64,000 nt of DNA from Geomonas ferrireducens (GTDB taxonomy: Bacteria > Desulfobacterota > Desulfuromonadia > Geobacterales > Geobacteraceae), in contig NZ_SSYA01000002.1 of the NCBI RefSeq assembly GCF_004917065.1, positions 597,897 to 661,896 of the forward strand, given 5' to 3'. This document shows, one piece after another, positions 26,254-36,117 of the stretch. The notes under the pieces are model-generated. The model saw only the letters and a list, made by a program, of their open reading frames with translations, was not told where the DNA came from and made no database searches. Numbering within the stretch: the stretch's first letter is position 1; every line of letters begins with the position of its first letter. The position numbers and the translations under genes were made by a program.

Positions 26254-27078
26254 CTAGCGTAACCTGATCCCGTCCTTGGTTATCTCGATGACTCCCTCCT
26301 TGTAGAGGTTTCCGATCAAGGTCTTGAAGCTCTTCTTGCTCATCCTGAACATCTCTGCGATAAGTTCCGGAGGGGACTTGTCCCCGATCGGCAGAAAACC
26401 GCCGCGCTCACTCAGAATCCGCAGCAGCGTTTCCCGGCCACCGGAGGTGTCCTGTTTTCCTGACTTGCGTAAAGTCACGTCGATCTTGCCGTCGTTTCTG
26501 ATCTTGCCGATATAGCCGGAAAGGGTGTCGCCCACCTGGTAACTGCCGAAAAGCTCGCTTCTGAATAAGAGGCCGTCGTAGCGCCCGTCAATAATCGCCT
26601 TGGCGCCTAGGTCACCGAATTCGTACAAGGTGAGTTGCACCTCTTGCCCTTCTTTCAACCCAGACGGGGACTTCTCAAGGAACTTGGCGAGCCGCGCCGA
26701 AGCCGCGATGCGGCCGGACGGGTCGAGGTAGACCCGCACCATGTACCTCTCCCCTTTTTGCATCGGGCGGGGCTGTTCCCTAAACGGTACCAGCAGGTCC
26801 TTTTCCAGCCCCCACTCGAGAAAGGCGCCGACGCGGCTTACGTCCTTCACCTCGAGGAGGGCGAACTCGCCGACCTGTGCCTTGGGCTCCAGGGTGGTGG
26901 CGATAAGGCGGTCCTCCGAGTCGAGATAGACGAATACCTTCAGGTGCTCGCCGTGGTGCAACCCGGGAGGCATGTACTTGGTCGGCAGCAGGATCTCCCC
27001 AAGCTCCGAGTCCAGATAGGCGCCGATAGCGCTAAGTTTCTTAACTTCAAGACGGTTGTACTTGCCGATCTCAAGCAT
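26254..27078 (-). CDS. cvfB: CvfB-like S1 RNA-binding protein
   Basis: A 274-residue protein made of consecutive S1-like OB-folds followed by a winged helix at the C-terminus (SPPELIAEMFRMSKKSFKT and GVIEITKDGIRLR). The N-terminus IGKYNRLEVKKLSAIGAYLD and the motif VSRVGAFLEWGLEKDLLVPFREQ are typical of CvfB/YitL, a nucleic-acid-binding protein first known as a staphylococcal virulence regulator. GGAGCG precedes the ATG. It is cytoplasmic. No operon partner is seen. Confidence 0.9.
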   Translation of the reverse strand: MLEIGKYNRLEVKKLSAIGAYLDSELGEILLPTKYMPPGLHHGEHLKVFVYLDSEDRLIATTLEPKAQVGEFALLEVKDVSRVGAFLEWGLEKDLLVPFREQPRPMQKGERYMVRVYLDPSGRIAASARLAKFLEKSPSGLKEGQEVQLTLYEFGDLGAKAIIDGRYDGLLFRSELFGSYQVGDTLSGYIGKIRNDGKIDVTLRKSGKQDTSGGRETLLRILSERGGFLPIGDKSPPELIAEMFRMSKKSFKTLIGNLYKEGVIEITKDGIRLR

Positions 27079-27341
27079 TTGTTTCGCTCCTTTTCCTAAT
27101 GCATTGCCGGCGAGGCACCGATACTATAACAAATCGCTCCCTCTGCCTAACGATCTTTTTCACCTCTTCTAGGCACGTCGGCGCCCCTTGGGCGGAGAGG
27201 ACGAGAAAAGCATTGTCAAACCGGCTTTTCCGCTCTCACCGCCGTCCATGTTTTATATGGACATCGCTTCTTCTTTCATACTATGTTTGCAAGTTGCACG
27301 AGCAGCCACCGTGCGAGCACGTCACCGCGTAAGGAGGCCCC

Positions 27342-30300
27342 TTGCGGTCCTTGAGCATGAAGACCAAGATGACGGTTACCATCTCCCTGCTTTTCGCCGG
27401 GTTGCTCACCGTTCTTGCGCTCACTGCCCAGTTGTACTTCGTCGACCAGCTCAAGGCCCTGCTGTTCACCCAGCAGTTCAACATGGTTTCCGCCATCGCC
27501 GACCAGATCGACGACAGGTTCCGCATCATGCAGACGGAGCTCGTCGCCACGGCGAGCACGCTTAAAAAGGAAGACCTGCATAACCCTTCCGCTCTGAGCC
27601 GTTTTTTCGGTGCGCGCCCCGATACTCTGGCCATGTTCGACAACGGGCTGTTCCTATTTTCGCCCCAGGGGACCCTCATCTCAGGGAACCCCTACGAACC
27701 GGGCATCTTCGGGAAGAATTTCCTCTACCGTGACTACCTGAAGGAAACCTTGGCCACGCGCCAGCCCCGTATCTCCCAACCGTTCATCTCTGCTCAGCCG
27801 CACCATCATCCCATCGTCATGCTCACCGCGCCGTTACTGGATGAACATGGAGAGGTGGCGGGTGTTCTCGCCGGAAGCCTTGACCTCACGAGGCCCAACG
27901 TCATCACCAAGCTGGGCACCATAGTCCTTGGGGAGAAAGGTTATATCTACCTCTACAACAGGGACCGGGTAATGATTGCCCACCCCGATCGCAGCCGGAT
28001 CCTGAAGCAGGACGTCCCTGCGGGGGTGAACCAGCTCTATGACAAGGCGATAGCCGGGTTTGAAGGCACCGGTGAGACGATAAACTCACGCGGCGTGCGT
28101 GTCATCAGCTCCTTCAGACGGCTCAAAACGACCGGCTGGATCCTTGCCAGCAACTTCCCGCAGCAGGAGGCGTACGCCCCGATCCGCAAGGTCCGCAGTT
28201 ACATCGCAGGCGCCCTCGTCGTGGTGCTGCTCGCCTCCACGGTCGTCGTTTGGCTCTGCATGAAATTCCTCGCCGCACCGCTCGTCTCGTTCACCGAGCA
28301 AATCAGGAAGCTCGCTCAGAGCAAGGGAGAGAACGCCGCCCCCATCGTCGTCGAAACTGGTGACGAAATCGGGGTCCTGGGTGACGCCTTCAACCAGCTT
28401 CTTCACGAGCTTAATCAGCAAAAGACCGAGCTGCAGCGGCAGTTGGAGTTCTCGCAGAAGCTCATCGAGGTGACCCCGATCCCGGTCTTCTACAAGGGGC
28501 CGGATGGCAGATACCTCGGCTGCAACCAGGCCTTCCTCGATTTCACCGGTATGGGCAGGGAGGCTGTGCTTGGCAAGACAGTGCTGGATTTGACCACTTC
28601 CGCGCTCGCCGACATCCATCAGCGTGCCGACCTCGAACTTTTGTCCAAAGGCGGGGTGCAGGTATACGAATGCCGGGCTTACGACGGCAACCATGCCCCC
28701 AGGGAAGTAATGTTCTTCAAGACCAGCTTCGCCGCACCCAACGGCTCCTGCGGCGGTCTGGTCGGAGTCATGCTCGACATAACCGAGCGAAAACATGCGG
28801 AAGCTGCGCTCCAGGCGCAGAAGGAGTTTGCGGAAAGCTTGGTGCTTAATTCCGCGATGCCGACCTTCGTACTCGATAGCGAGCACCGAGTGAGCATTTG
28901 GAATTTCGCACTCGAGGCACTCAGCGGCGTGAAGGCGGCTGATGTTCTCGGTCGGCGACAGGTCTCAAGCTTCTTCTATGACAGCGACAGGCCTCTGCTA
29001 GCCGACCTCGTCCTTGACGGCGATATCGCCGGAATCGAGAGGTACTTCAGTAACACCATGAGCTCCGGACTGATCTCGGGGGCGATTCAGGCGGAGACGT
29101 CCTATCATGATCCGAAGGGTGAGCTGCATCACCTGACCATAACGGCCGCTCCGATTCGCGACAGAAACGGCACCGTGCTCGCTGCCATCCAGACCGTCGA
29201 GGACATAACCGCGCGCAAGAAGGCCGAGGAGGCGCACGAAAAGACCAGGCGCCAATTTCAGCTCATCCTCGATGCAGCTGGCGAGGGAATCAACGGCGTC
29301 GACAGGGACGGCAAAATCACCTTTGTTAATCCCGCAGCAGCCCAGATGGTCGGTTGGTCTCAGGAAGAGCTCTTGGGCCGGTCCCAGCATGCCCTCATGC
29401 ATCACACCCGTGAGGATGGCTCACACTACCCTGAAGAGGAATGCGCCATGGCAGCCGCCTGCTGCGAGGGGCGCTCCTACCATGGCAGTGACGAGCTGTT
29501 CTGGCGCAAGGACGGCTCCAGTTTCTATGCGGAATACACCTGCAGTCCCATCCGTGAGGGGGGTGAACTGGTCGGTTCCGTGGTGACCTACAAGGATGTG
29601 ACGGAGCGGAGGCAATCGGAGGAACAGTTGCTCAAGCTCTCCCAGGCCGTCATGCAGAGCCCGGTCTCCATACTGATCACCGATCCTTCCGGCAACATCG
29701 AGTATGTGAACCCTAAATTCACTCAGGTGAGCGGCTATAGCGCAGACGAAGTGGCCGGTCAGAATCCACGCATCTTCAAGAGTGGGACAACCGCTCCGGA
29801 ACTGTATCAGGGGATGTGGGAGACGATCTCGGCTGGACGAGTCTGGACCGGAGAGTTGTATAACCGTCGCAAGGACGGCAGCATGATCTGGGAGCATGCC
29901 ACCATCTCGCCCATCCGTAACGCTTCCGGTGCGATCAGCCATTACATGGCCTTTATGGAGAACATAGGCGAGCGAAAAAAGCTCGAAGAGCAGTTGCGTC
30001 AGGCGCAGAAGATGGAGGCGGTCGGTCAGTTGGCAGGCGGCGTTGCGCACGACTTCAACAACATCCTCACGGTAATCATGGGGTTCGGCCAGTTACTCCA
30101 GCACTCGCTACCCGAAGGGGATCCCATGCTGGAAAACATGGAGCAGATCCTCGATGCCGCAGACCGTGCCACGCACCTCACGAAGAGTCTGCTCGCTTTC
30201 AGCAGGAAGCAGGTCATGGTGATGCAGCAGGTCGAACTTAACGAGCTGGCGCGCCGGCATTCCAAATTCCTTATGCGGATCATCGGCGAAGATGTTGCTC

Positions 30301-31127
30301 TGAAGACCGATTTCAGTGACGTACCGCTTCCGGTTATGGCAGACAGCGGGCAGTTGGAGCAGGTGCTTATGAACCTCGCTACCAACGCAAGAGACGCCAT
30401 GCCCGGCGGCGGAGAACTCAGCATCAAGACCGCGGCGGTCACCCTCGACAACGAATTTCACCGCCTGCACGGCTATGGCGTTCCAGGTCGCTATGCCCTT
30501 ATTACCGTTGCCGACACCGGGTCCGGGATGGACACCGAGACCCAGCGGAAGATCTTCGAACCCTTCTTCACCACCAAGCTTCCGGGACGCGGCACCGGCC
30601 TCGGTCTTTCCATCGTCTACGGCATCATCAAGCAGCATGGAGGCTACATCACCATAAGAAGCCAGAAAGGCTTCGGAACAACGTTCAGCATATACCTTCC
30701 GCTGGCGGAGAAGACCGTCAGATCGAAAGTAGCCACCCAAACGTTCCTTCCTGAAGGGGGGAACGAAACCATCCTGGTGGTCGAAGACGACCCGGCTGTG
30801 GGGAGACTCGTGGAATCGGTCTTGAAGCGTTACGGCTATCGGGTCATGCTGGCCGGCAGCGGCGAGGACGCCTTGGAGCTCTTCGAGTCGGACGGAAATG
30901 ACATCGGCCTGGCGCTGCTCGACGTGATCATGCCCAAGATGAACGGGAAACAGCTCTGCGAGGCTCTCCGGGAGCGCTCCCCGCACCTCAAGGTTTTGTT
31001 CCTGAGCGGCTACACCGCGGACGTCATCGAAGACAAGGGAATTTTCATGGAAGGGGTCGATATCATTAAAAAGCCTGCGAAACCGCTCGAGCTCGCGAGA
31101 AAGGTTCGGGAGATGCTCGACGCATAG
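27342..31127 (+). CDS. Membrane hybrid histidine kinase: dCache, HAMP, four PAS, kinase, receiver
   Basis: A 1261-residue hybrid kinase. TM1 lies at about 8-30 and TM2 at about 283-305, bracketing a periplasmic dCache-type sensor ([25 protein letters not shown] and [13 protein letters not shown] are typical). HAMP (about 306-360), four PAS units (about 370-885), AHDFNNIL with His903, a HATPase domain with DTGSGMD and GTGLGLS, and a C-terminal receiver (Asp1194 in LLDVIMP) follow. It would sense a small extracellular ligand. The start is uncertain: AAGGAGG (27331-27337) sits 4 nt before TTG 27342, while ATG 27357 is too far from it. The gene is followed by a hairpin at 31132. Confidence 0.9.
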   Translation: MRSLSMKTKMTVTISLLFAGLLTVLALTAQLYFVDQLKALLFTQQFNMVSAIADQIDDRFRIMQTELVATASTLKKEDLHNPSALSRFFGARPDTLAMFDNGLFLFSPQGTLISGNPYEPGIFGKNFLYRDYLKETLATRQPRISQPFISAQPHHHPIVMLTAPLLDEHGEVAGVLAGSLDLTRPNVITKLGTIVLGEKGYIYLYNRDRVMIAHPDRSRILKQDVPAGVNQLYDKAIAGFEGTGETINSRGVRVISSFRRLKTTGWILASNFPQQEAYAPIRKVRSYIAGALVVVLLASTVVVWLCMKFLAAPLVSFTEQIRKLAQSKGENAAPIVVETGDEIGVLGDAFNQLLHELNQQKTELQRQLEFSQKLIEVTPIPVFYKGPDGRYLGCNQAFLDFTGMGREAVLGKTVLDLTTSALADIHQRADLELLSKGGVQVYECRAYDGNHAPREVMFFKTSFAAPNGSCGGLVGVMLDITERKHAEAALQAQKEFAESLVLNSAMPTFVLDSEHRVSIWNFALEALSGVKAADVLGRRQVSSFFYDSDRPLLADLVLDGDIAGIERYFSNTMSSGLISGAIQAETSYHDPKGELHHLTITAAPIRDRNGTVLAAIQTVEDITARKKAEEAHEKTRRQFQLILDAAGEGINGVDRDGKITFVNPAAAQMVGWSQEELLGRSQHALMHHTREDGSHYPEEECAMAAACCEGRSYHGSDELFWRKDGSSFYAEYTCSPIREGGELVGSVVTYKDVTERRQSEEQLLKLSQAVMQSPVSILITDPSGNIEYVNPKFTQVSGYSADEVAGQNPRIFKSGTTAPELYQGMWETISAGRVWTGELYNRRKDGSMIWEHATISPIRNASGAISHYMAFMENIGERKKLEEQLRQAQKMEAVGQLAGGVAHDFNNILTVIMGFGQLLQHSLPEGDPMLENMEQILDAADRATHLTKSLLAFSRKQVMVMQQVELNELARRHSKFLMRIIGEDVALKTDFSDVPLPVMADSGQLEQVLMNLATNARDAMPGGGELSIKTAAVTLDNEFHRLHGYGVPGRYALITVADTGSGMDTETQRKIFEPFFTTKLPGRGTGLGLSIVYGIIKQHGGYITIRSQKGFGTTFSIYLPLAEKTVRSKVATQTFLPEGGNETILVVEDDPAVGRLVESVLKRYGYRVMLAGSGEDALELFESDGNDIGLALLDVIMPKMNGKQLCEALRERSPHLKVLFLSGYTADVIEDKGIFMEGVDIIKKPAKPLELARKVREMLDA

Positions 31128-31131
31128 CCGG

Positions 31132-31160
31132 CTCCCCTCTTCATTTTGCAAAGAGGGGAG
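31132..31160 (+). terminator. Hairpin after the dCache hybrid kinase
   Basis: CTCCCCTCTT (31132-31141) pairs perfectly with AAGAGGGGAG (31151-31160). No T-run follows, so termination is plausible but not certain. Confidence 0.4.
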
Positions 31161-31201
31161 GGTGGTTAAATGTCATAAAAACAAATGCTTAGGCGGTGGA
31201 A

Positions 31202-31921
31202 ATGATTGTTGAAAATATGACTATGGAGGAATTCGTAGCGGGATTGCGCACTTGCAAGACCGTATATATACCGTTTGGTTCGGTCGAGGAACATGGGAGT
31301 CACTTGCCTTTGTCGACGGACACCATCGAGGCATACGAAGTCGGCAAACGTGCAGCCGAGCGGATACCGCTCTTTGTCGTGCCGCCGATTCATTACGGTT
31401 CCTGCCGGTCCACGTCTCGTCATCCCGGCACAATTTCCATCAGCACCGGAACCTTGAAGGTGCTTCTCAAGGACATCGTACGTTCGCTGCATGCACAGGG
31501 ACTTGCAAACTTTATAGTTTTGACCGGGCATGCCGGAGGATCGCATCGCATGGCGCTGCAGGACGCCGGTGAAGAGCTGATTCAGGAGTTGCCGGAGATA
31601 AACATGGCCGTGGTCACGGAGTACGATCTGGCCAAGGAAACAGGCGCACACCTGATCGAGACGCGCGGCGACGCACATGCAGGCGAGATCGAGACCTCGC
31701 GTATCATGCACTCGCATCCGCATCTGGTCAAGGGAACCGCCGCAGCCGAATACCCGAGTTTTCCGACCGGCATCCTGGTGCGCGACAAGCGCAGCTTCTG
31801 GCCCGGCGGTGTCTGGGGGGATCCCGGCAAAGCCACCGCGGAAAAAGGCAAGTTGCTGGAATCACTGGTGGCTGACAAGGTCGTCGAGCTTGTGCGGGCG
31901 CTCGAAAGCAGGCGCTGGTGA
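31202..31921 (+). CDS. Creatininase-family amidohydrolase
   Basis: A 239-residue metal-dependent amidohydrolase of the creatininase/MftE family. Motifs: PFGSVEEHGSHLPLSTDT (metal ligands Glu, His, Asp), LTGHAGGSHRMAL, and RGDAHAGEIETSRIMH, where the E of HAGE is catalytic. Members hydrolyse cyclic amides, or release peptides in mycofactocin and riboflavin-related pathways; the substrate cannot be told here. The start is uncertain: ATG 31202 (or GTG 31196) has a close, imperfect GGTGG site. No mycofactocin or creatine genes are nearby. A terminator follows at 31970. Confidence 0.85.
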   Translation: MIVENMTMEEFVAGLRTCKTVYIPFGSVEEHGSHLPLSTDTIEAYEVGKRAAERIPLFVVPPIHYGSCRSTSRHPGTISISTGTLKVLLKDIVRSLHAQGLANFIVLTGHAGGSHRMALQDAGEELIQELPEINMAVVTEYDLAKETGAHLIETRGDAHAGEIETSRIMHSHPHLVKGTAAAEYPSFPTGILVRDKRSFWPGGVWGDPGKATAEKGKLLESLVADKVVELVRALESRRW

Positions 31922-31969
31922 GGCGCCGAAAAACCGGCTTCCAAATTTGGCTTTTAAAGGGACTTTTTG

Positions 31970-32002
31970 ATCCGGTGTAGGGGTAGGCCTGCACCGGATT
32001 TT
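31970..32002 (+). terminator. Probable terminator after the creatininase-family gene
   Basis: ATCCGGTGTAG (31970-31980) pairs with CTGCACCGGAT (31989-31999; one G-U pair), followed by TTTT. Confidence 0.6.
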
Positions 32003-32465
32003 GCTAGAGAGGCGCCGGCAGGTGATCTTGGGGGCAAATCGGAGCGTTTGGATCTTACGTGCCGTCCCGAGCGGGGTGGATGGAGCATCCCGTGAGAATC
32101 ATGTGGTGCTAGGTCGCTGACAGGTATGCGCGGCACGAGGTACAGCAGAGTGTCAGCCTCAACCGGCTCAAGGTGGTGTCCCATAGGGCGGGACCGTCGT
32201 AAGATAACGAAGGAAACGCGACCGAGATAAGACCGATCCTATGATTTGACGTCTTCCGCGTTTGTAAGCCGGTTCCGGAGCAGTGCTCCTTCAATATGGA
32301 CACCTTCAACTTGACATAATATATCTTATGGGACGTAAGATAAGGGTAGGCGAGAGAGGGTCCCCTTCGTCGGTCGTCGTCGGTCGCTCGCTCGCGTCGT
32401 TCGAGGACGGTGTTGCTCTCTCCTCTTTTCCAAACTGCGTTGTTCCCGCAATGGCAGACTATTCA
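32003..32465. other. Non-coding stretch, possibly structured RNA remnant
   Basis: 463 bp with no credible gene. From about 32030 to 32280 the plus strand is rich in short complementary words (GGCGCCGGC, GTGGTGTCCCATAGGGC, GGGACCGTCGTAAGATAACG, GGAGCAGTGCTCC) and reads like structured RNA, with a style reminiscent of group II intron domain I. No reverse transcriptase is nearby. At 32311 TTGACA precedes TATCTTA-N7-TAAGATA (32322-32342). The short ATG frame from 32329 begins MGRKIRVGERG, faintly like the start of REP-associated transposases, but then degenerates. A low-complexity GTCGGTC/GCTCGCTCG run lies at about 32369-32403. All identities here are inference. Confidence 0.3.
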
Positions 32466-32771
32466 CTACTCAGAGACAGGAGGCGCCCATTTGAAGGTGG
32501 GACCTGTTTTTTTAGTGGCTGGCGGTTGCTCATTCCCCGAGGGCTGCTGTGCAGGCTTTTCTCCTTTGAAGAATTCCCTGATCTTTTCCGGCAACGGCAC
32601 TGCGGCTACCTCTTTTAGCCTGATGTCTTTCACTTCCTTGGCCTTACCTTCAAGTTCGATGGTCTGAACCTTCCCCGAACTGTAGGTGACCTCGATAGTA
32701 TCTGCCCCGGCGCCCCTCGCACCACACACAAGGCTCATCACCGCACATATTGCAACAGTCGTTTTCTTCAT
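32466..32771 (-). CDS. Small exported hypothetical protein
   Basis: A 101-residue protein with a Sec signal peptide (MKKTTVAICAVMSLVCGARGAGA). A short beta-rich segment follows (DTIEVTYSSGKVQTIELEGKAKEVKDI), then a Pro/Gln/Lys-rich tail. GGGAGA precedes the ATG at 32771; eleven in-frame codons upstream lack a site. The family is not recognised. It diverges from the binding-protein/kinase operon, with overlapping promoters, so the two may be co-regulated. Confidence 0.65.
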   Translation of the reverse strand: MKKTTVAICAVMSLVCGARGAGADTIEVTYSSGKVQTIELEGKAKEVKDIRLKEVAAVPLPEKIREFFKGEKPAQQPSGNEQPPATKKTGPTFKWAPPVSE

Positions 32772-32829
32772 TGTTCTCCCTTTCCAGAGGATAATTTCAG
32801 TCATAGTGAGTCCATCATATTAGGCTTAT

Positions 32830-32858
32830 ATTATAAATCAAGTCGCAATGACTGACAT
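32830..32858 (-). promoter_or_regulatory. Sigma-70-type promoter of the small exported protein gene
   Basis: On the minus strand ATGTCA is followed after 17 nt by a perfect TATAAT, about 55 nt before the start codon. Its -35 box overlaps that of the divergent promoter at 32852. Confidence 0.5.
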
Positions 32859-32880
32859 TTCCAAAATACATGGTATTAAT
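32852..32880 (+). promoter_or_regulatory. Sigma-70-type promoter of the binding-protein/kinase operon
   Basis: CTGACA is followed after 17 nt by ATTAAT, about 60 nt before the start of the PhnD-like gene. The -35 box shares bases 32852-32858 with the promoter on the opposite strand. Confidence 0.45.
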
Positions 32881-32939
32881 ATCTTGGTCGTGAGTTTTTT
32901 TATGACCAAAGAAGCTGAGCTTATACGAGGAGGGAAATG

Positions 32940-33788
32940 ATGTTTCACCTCAAGAATGGCTTTTGTTGTCTTACGTTGTTACTACTTCTGCTGGCTGCCC
33001 TCCCCTGCTCCTCTCCGGCGGCTGAAAAGGTCTACACGCTGGCCGTTGTACCCAACCTCCCCGCGGTCACATTGCACAAGAACTGGAGACCACTGGTCGA
33101 GTATCTATCCAAAGAAACCGGTGCCAGGATCGAGCTTAAGCTTTATGACAAGATCAACACCTTCCTGGCCGATGCACAGGCCGGGCAGGCTGACTTTCTC
33201 TACGCCCCCCCAAACATGTATTTCCTCGCTTACCAGAGGCAGAAATACATACCGCTCGTGCGCAGCGCCCACATGATCCGTGGACAGGTCTTCGTGCGCA
33301 AGGACTCGCCTTATACCAAGGTGAACGAATTGAAGGGAAAGACCATCGCCTTTGTCGGACCGAGAAACGTCTGCAGCGTCATCACGCGTCATTCCATGCT
33401 GACCGGCCAGGGCGCGATCGACTACAACGTCTCGTTCAGCGGTTCGACCATAAATGTAGCGAAGAGCGTCCTGGTCGGAAAGGCCGATGCGGGGGCCACG
33501 CTCGACACAAGCATGATGAACGACCTGCCCGAGATGCGAAAGGAGTTCCGCGTCATCATGGAAACGGAAAGAATGGCACCCCACCCTTTCGCCGCCCATC
33601 CGCGTGTACCGAAGCAGGTACAGGAAGTGGTAACTGCGGCCCTGCTTCGACTTGATGAGTCTGACCATGGAAGAAAGATCCTGGACACGGTGAAACTGAC
33701 CAAGCCGATCCGTGCCGACTATAACCGTGATTACTCCTTCTTCGCCAAAGTGGACTTCGAGCGATTGGACAAACAGCAACCGAAGTAA
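32940..33788 (+). CDS. PhnD-like periplasmic substrate-binding protein
   Basis: A 282-residue exported protein of the phosphate/phosphite/phosphonate binding family (PhnD/SsuA/transferrin fold). A Sec signal (CCLTLLLLLLAALPCSSPAAA-like) is followed by YTLAVVPNLPAVTLHKNWRPL, YLSKETGARIELKLY, the ligand-lobe segment GQADFLYAPPNMYFLA, and FVRKDSPYTKVNELKGKTIAFV. AGGAGG (32928-32933) is spaced 6 nt from ATG 32940 and only 3 nt from ATG 32937, so the second Met is preferred. No ABC permease is present; the gene lies 14 nt before a hybrid kinase, so the protein probably presents its ligand to that sensor. Confidence 0.85.
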   Translation: MFHLKNGFCCLTLLLLLLAALPCSSPAAEKVYTLAVVPNLPAVTLHKNWRPLVEYLSKETGARIELKLYDKINTFLADAQAGQADFLYAPPNMYFLAYQRQKYIPLVRSAHMIRGQVFVRKDSPYTKVNELKGKTIAFVGPRNVCSVITRHSMLTGQGAIDYNVSFSGSTINVAKSVLVGKADAGATLDTSMMNDLPEMRKEFRVIMETERMAPHPFAAHPRVPKQVQEVVTAALLRLDESDHGRKILDTVKLTKPIRADYNRDYSFFAKVDFERLDKQQPK

Positions 33789-33802
33789 CCGGGATTCACT
33801 CA

Positions 33803-36064
33803 ATGTTCAAACGTCTCGACGTAAAAATTATCGTATCCCTTGCCCTGATCCTCGCTGCGATGATCGCTGTCTACGGCTGGCGCATAGGCAGCAGACAGCA
33901 GTCGGTCTACGTGCAGTCTCTGTCGAACAATCTTAGAGTGCTGTCTCATAGTTACGCGGATAACGCTGCGAATTTTCTTGTTGTTCAGGATTATGCCGGG
34001 CTGGAAAGCCAGATGATGAATGCGGCCCACATCCCCGAGGTGCTGAGTGTCCTGGTCGTCGAGCCGGACGGCAACGTGCTTTGCAACGTTGAACGACCCT
34101 CGCGTGGAGAGGCGCCGCACCTGACCTACGATGTCAGGCATTTTCCGGTGCCGCGCGGACGCGAGCCGAGTCTCGGCCGCGAAGGGGACCAGTTGGTCAG
34201 TTGGGCTCCGATCTTGGCCGGAAACCACCTCGGTTGGGTGCGGATGGCACTCACGCTGGAAACAGCGCGTGATTTGCAGCGCGCCGCATGGCGCAGTTCA
34301 CTCCAGATAGGGGTGCTCTGGATCCTGGTGGGAACCTTTTTGATGATCTTAGTGGTGCGTCCGCCGCTGCGTGCGATCCGCGAACTGAGCCGCTTCGCGG
34401 GTGAGTTGCAGGACCGCAAGGGGGCACAGGTGCCGGTCCAACGCGGGGTCTTGGAGATCGATACCCTTGCCGACGCGCTCAACTACTCGTCCGCCCGTTT
34501 GCTGGAGGCGGAAAAGCGCCTTATGGCAGAGCAGGAACGTCTCGCAGTCACCTTGCAGTCCATAGGCGATGGTGTGATCGCTACCGATACCGAGTGCAGG
34601 ATCGTCTTCTTGAACCACGTAGCCGAGACGCTTACTGGATGGACGCAGGATGAGGTCCGGGGGGAGCATCTCGATCACGTGCTCAGAATCGAGGGGACGC
34701 CCGAAGACGCGGGCGCCCTCCCTGCGCTATTCTCCGTGCTTGAGGCGCGACGCACCCTTGAATTGCCGGGCACGCGCCGGCTGCGCTCGAAAACCGGGAC
34801 CGACCGTACGGTTACCGTCAACGGTGCCCCGATCGTCGATGCCGCTGACCAACTTGGCGGCATGGTACTGGTGATCAGGGACGTCACCGAGAAGACCGAG
34901 ATGGAGGAAGAGCGTCGCGTGCTCGCCCACCAGCTTGCACAATCGCAGAAGATGGAGGCGATCGGTCAACTGGCGGGCGGCGTGGCGCACGACTTCAACA
35001 ACATGCTCGGGGTCATCATAGGGCATGCCGAACTAGCCTTGCTGGCACCAGACCTTTCCGGGCAGCTGCAGGACAGGCTCCGGGAGATTCTGGACGCCGC
35101 CAGCCGCTCCGCCGAGATAACCCGGCAGCTCCTAGCCTTCTCCCGTAAGCAGCACGCCGAGCCAAAGGTGCTTGATCTGAACGAGACCATCGCCAGGATG
35201 CTTAAGATGCTGCATCGCCTCATCGGAGAGGACATTGACCTTTCCTGGTCCCCCGGCTTCGAGCTAAGTCATGTGCGTATAGATCCGAGCCAGTTGGACC
35301 AGGTTATGGCCAACCTGTGCGTCAACGCCCGCGACGCCATCGCCGGCATCGGTAAGATCGAGATCTTCACCGACAACGTCATGGTGGGCACGGCGGAACG
35401 GGCACGTGTCGGAGACCTTGCACCCGGCCAATACGTAAGGTTGGTGGTGGCGGACAGCGGGTGCGGCATGAGCGCAGAGGTAATGGAAAGGATCTTTGAG
35501 CCCTTCTACACAACCAAACAGCTCGGGCGCGGCACCGGACTGGGGCTTGCGACCGTCTTCGGCATCGTGAAGCAAAACGGAGGTCACATCGAGGTTACCA
35601 GCTCGGTCGGCAAGGGTTCCGTATTCACCGTGTATCTTCCGGCCGTCACCAAAAGCCCCGAAGAACTCGAGCAGGAGAAGAAACGTCCAGCCGGAGGAAC
35701 TGAATCGGTGCTACTGGTCGAGGACGAGCCCGCCATCATGGAAATCGGTGCCACCATCTTGAAGCAGCTTGGATATCGAGTCTATCCGGCAGCCTCACCA
35801 GAGGAAGCGATCGACATAGCCGAGAACAGCAAAGCGAAGATAGACCTGCTTTTGACCGACATCATCATGCCGGGTATGAACGGCAGAGACCTGTCGGAAC
35901 GGCTGTTGGAAAGCCGCCCCGACATGAAGTGCCTGTTCATGTCAGGGTACACGTCAGACGTCATAGCCGAGAGGGGCAAGATAGGAGCGGAGATGTGCTT
36001 TCTGCAGAAGCCTTTCAGCGTGGAGTCTCTTGCCTTGAAGGTACGAGAAGCGCTGTCAGGTTGA
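33803..36064 (+). CDS. Membrane hybrid histidine kinase with HAMP, PAS and receiver
   Basis: 753 residues. TM1 (about 9-27) and TM2 (about 172-194) enclose a periplasmic domain of about 140 residues, followed by HAMP (about 195-245), PAS (about 250-370), AHDFNNMLGVIIGHAEL with His396, a HATPase domain with DSGCGMS and GTGLGLA, and a receiver (Asp686 in LTDIIMP, Lys in LQKPF). It is cotranscribed with the PhnD-like binding protein, which suggests the pair senses an extracellular anion or small molecule. The receiver and kinase regions resemble those of the dCache hybrid kinase at 27342. Confidence 0.9.
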   Translation: MFKRLDVKIIVSLALILAAMIAVYGWRIGSRQQSVYVQSLSNNLRVLSHSYADNAANFLVVQDYAGLESQMMNAAHIPEVLSVLVVEPDGNVLCNVERPSRGEAPHLTYDVRHFPVPRGREPSLGREGDQLVSWAPILAGNHLGWVRMALTLETARDLQRAAWRSSLQIGVLWILVGTFLMILVVRPPLRAIRELSRFAGELQDRKGAQVPVQRGVLEIDTLADALNYSSARLLEAEKRLMAEQERLAVTLQSIGDGVIATDTECRIVFLNHVAETLTGWTQDEVRGEHLDHVLRIEGTPEDAGALPALFSVLEARRTLELPGTRRLRSKTGTDRTVTVNGAPIVDAADQLGGMVLVIRDVTEKTEMEEERRVLAHQLAQSQKMEAIGQLAGGVAHDFNNMLGVIIGHAELALLAPDLSGQLQDRLREILDAASRSAEITRQLLAFSRKQHAEPKVLDLNETIARMLKMLHRLIGEDIDLSWSPGFELSHVRIDPSQLDQVMANLCVNARDAIAGIGKIEIFTDNVMVGTAERARVGDLAPGQYVRLVVADSGCGMSAEVMERIFEPFYTTKQLGRGTGLGLATVFGIVKQNGGHIEVTSSVGKGSVFTVYLPAVTKSPEELEQEKKRPAGGTESVLLVEDEPAIMEIGATILKQLGYRVYPAASPEEAIDIAENSKAKIDLLLTDIIMPGMNGRDLSERLLESRPDMKCLFMSGYTSDVIAERGKIGAEMCFLQKPFSVESLALKVREALSG

Positions 36065-36078
36065 AACGTTGAGTTCAA

Positions 36079-36108
36079 AGGCGCCCGGCTGGTGTGATCC
36101 GGGCGCCT
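36079..36108 (-). terminator. Hairpin between convergent genes
   Basis: AGGCGCCCGG (36079-36088) pairs perfectly with CCGGGCGCCT (36099-36108). On the minus strand it is followed by TTTGAAC, so it may end the Gly/Met-rich operon. Confidence 0.5.
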
Positions 36109-36117
36109 GGTCCGGCG

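Noticed and set aside
32369-32403. GTCGGTC/GCTCGCTCG run as a tandem repeat or CRISPR-like element
   Set aside because: Too short and irregular, with no unique spacers; low-complexity sequence.
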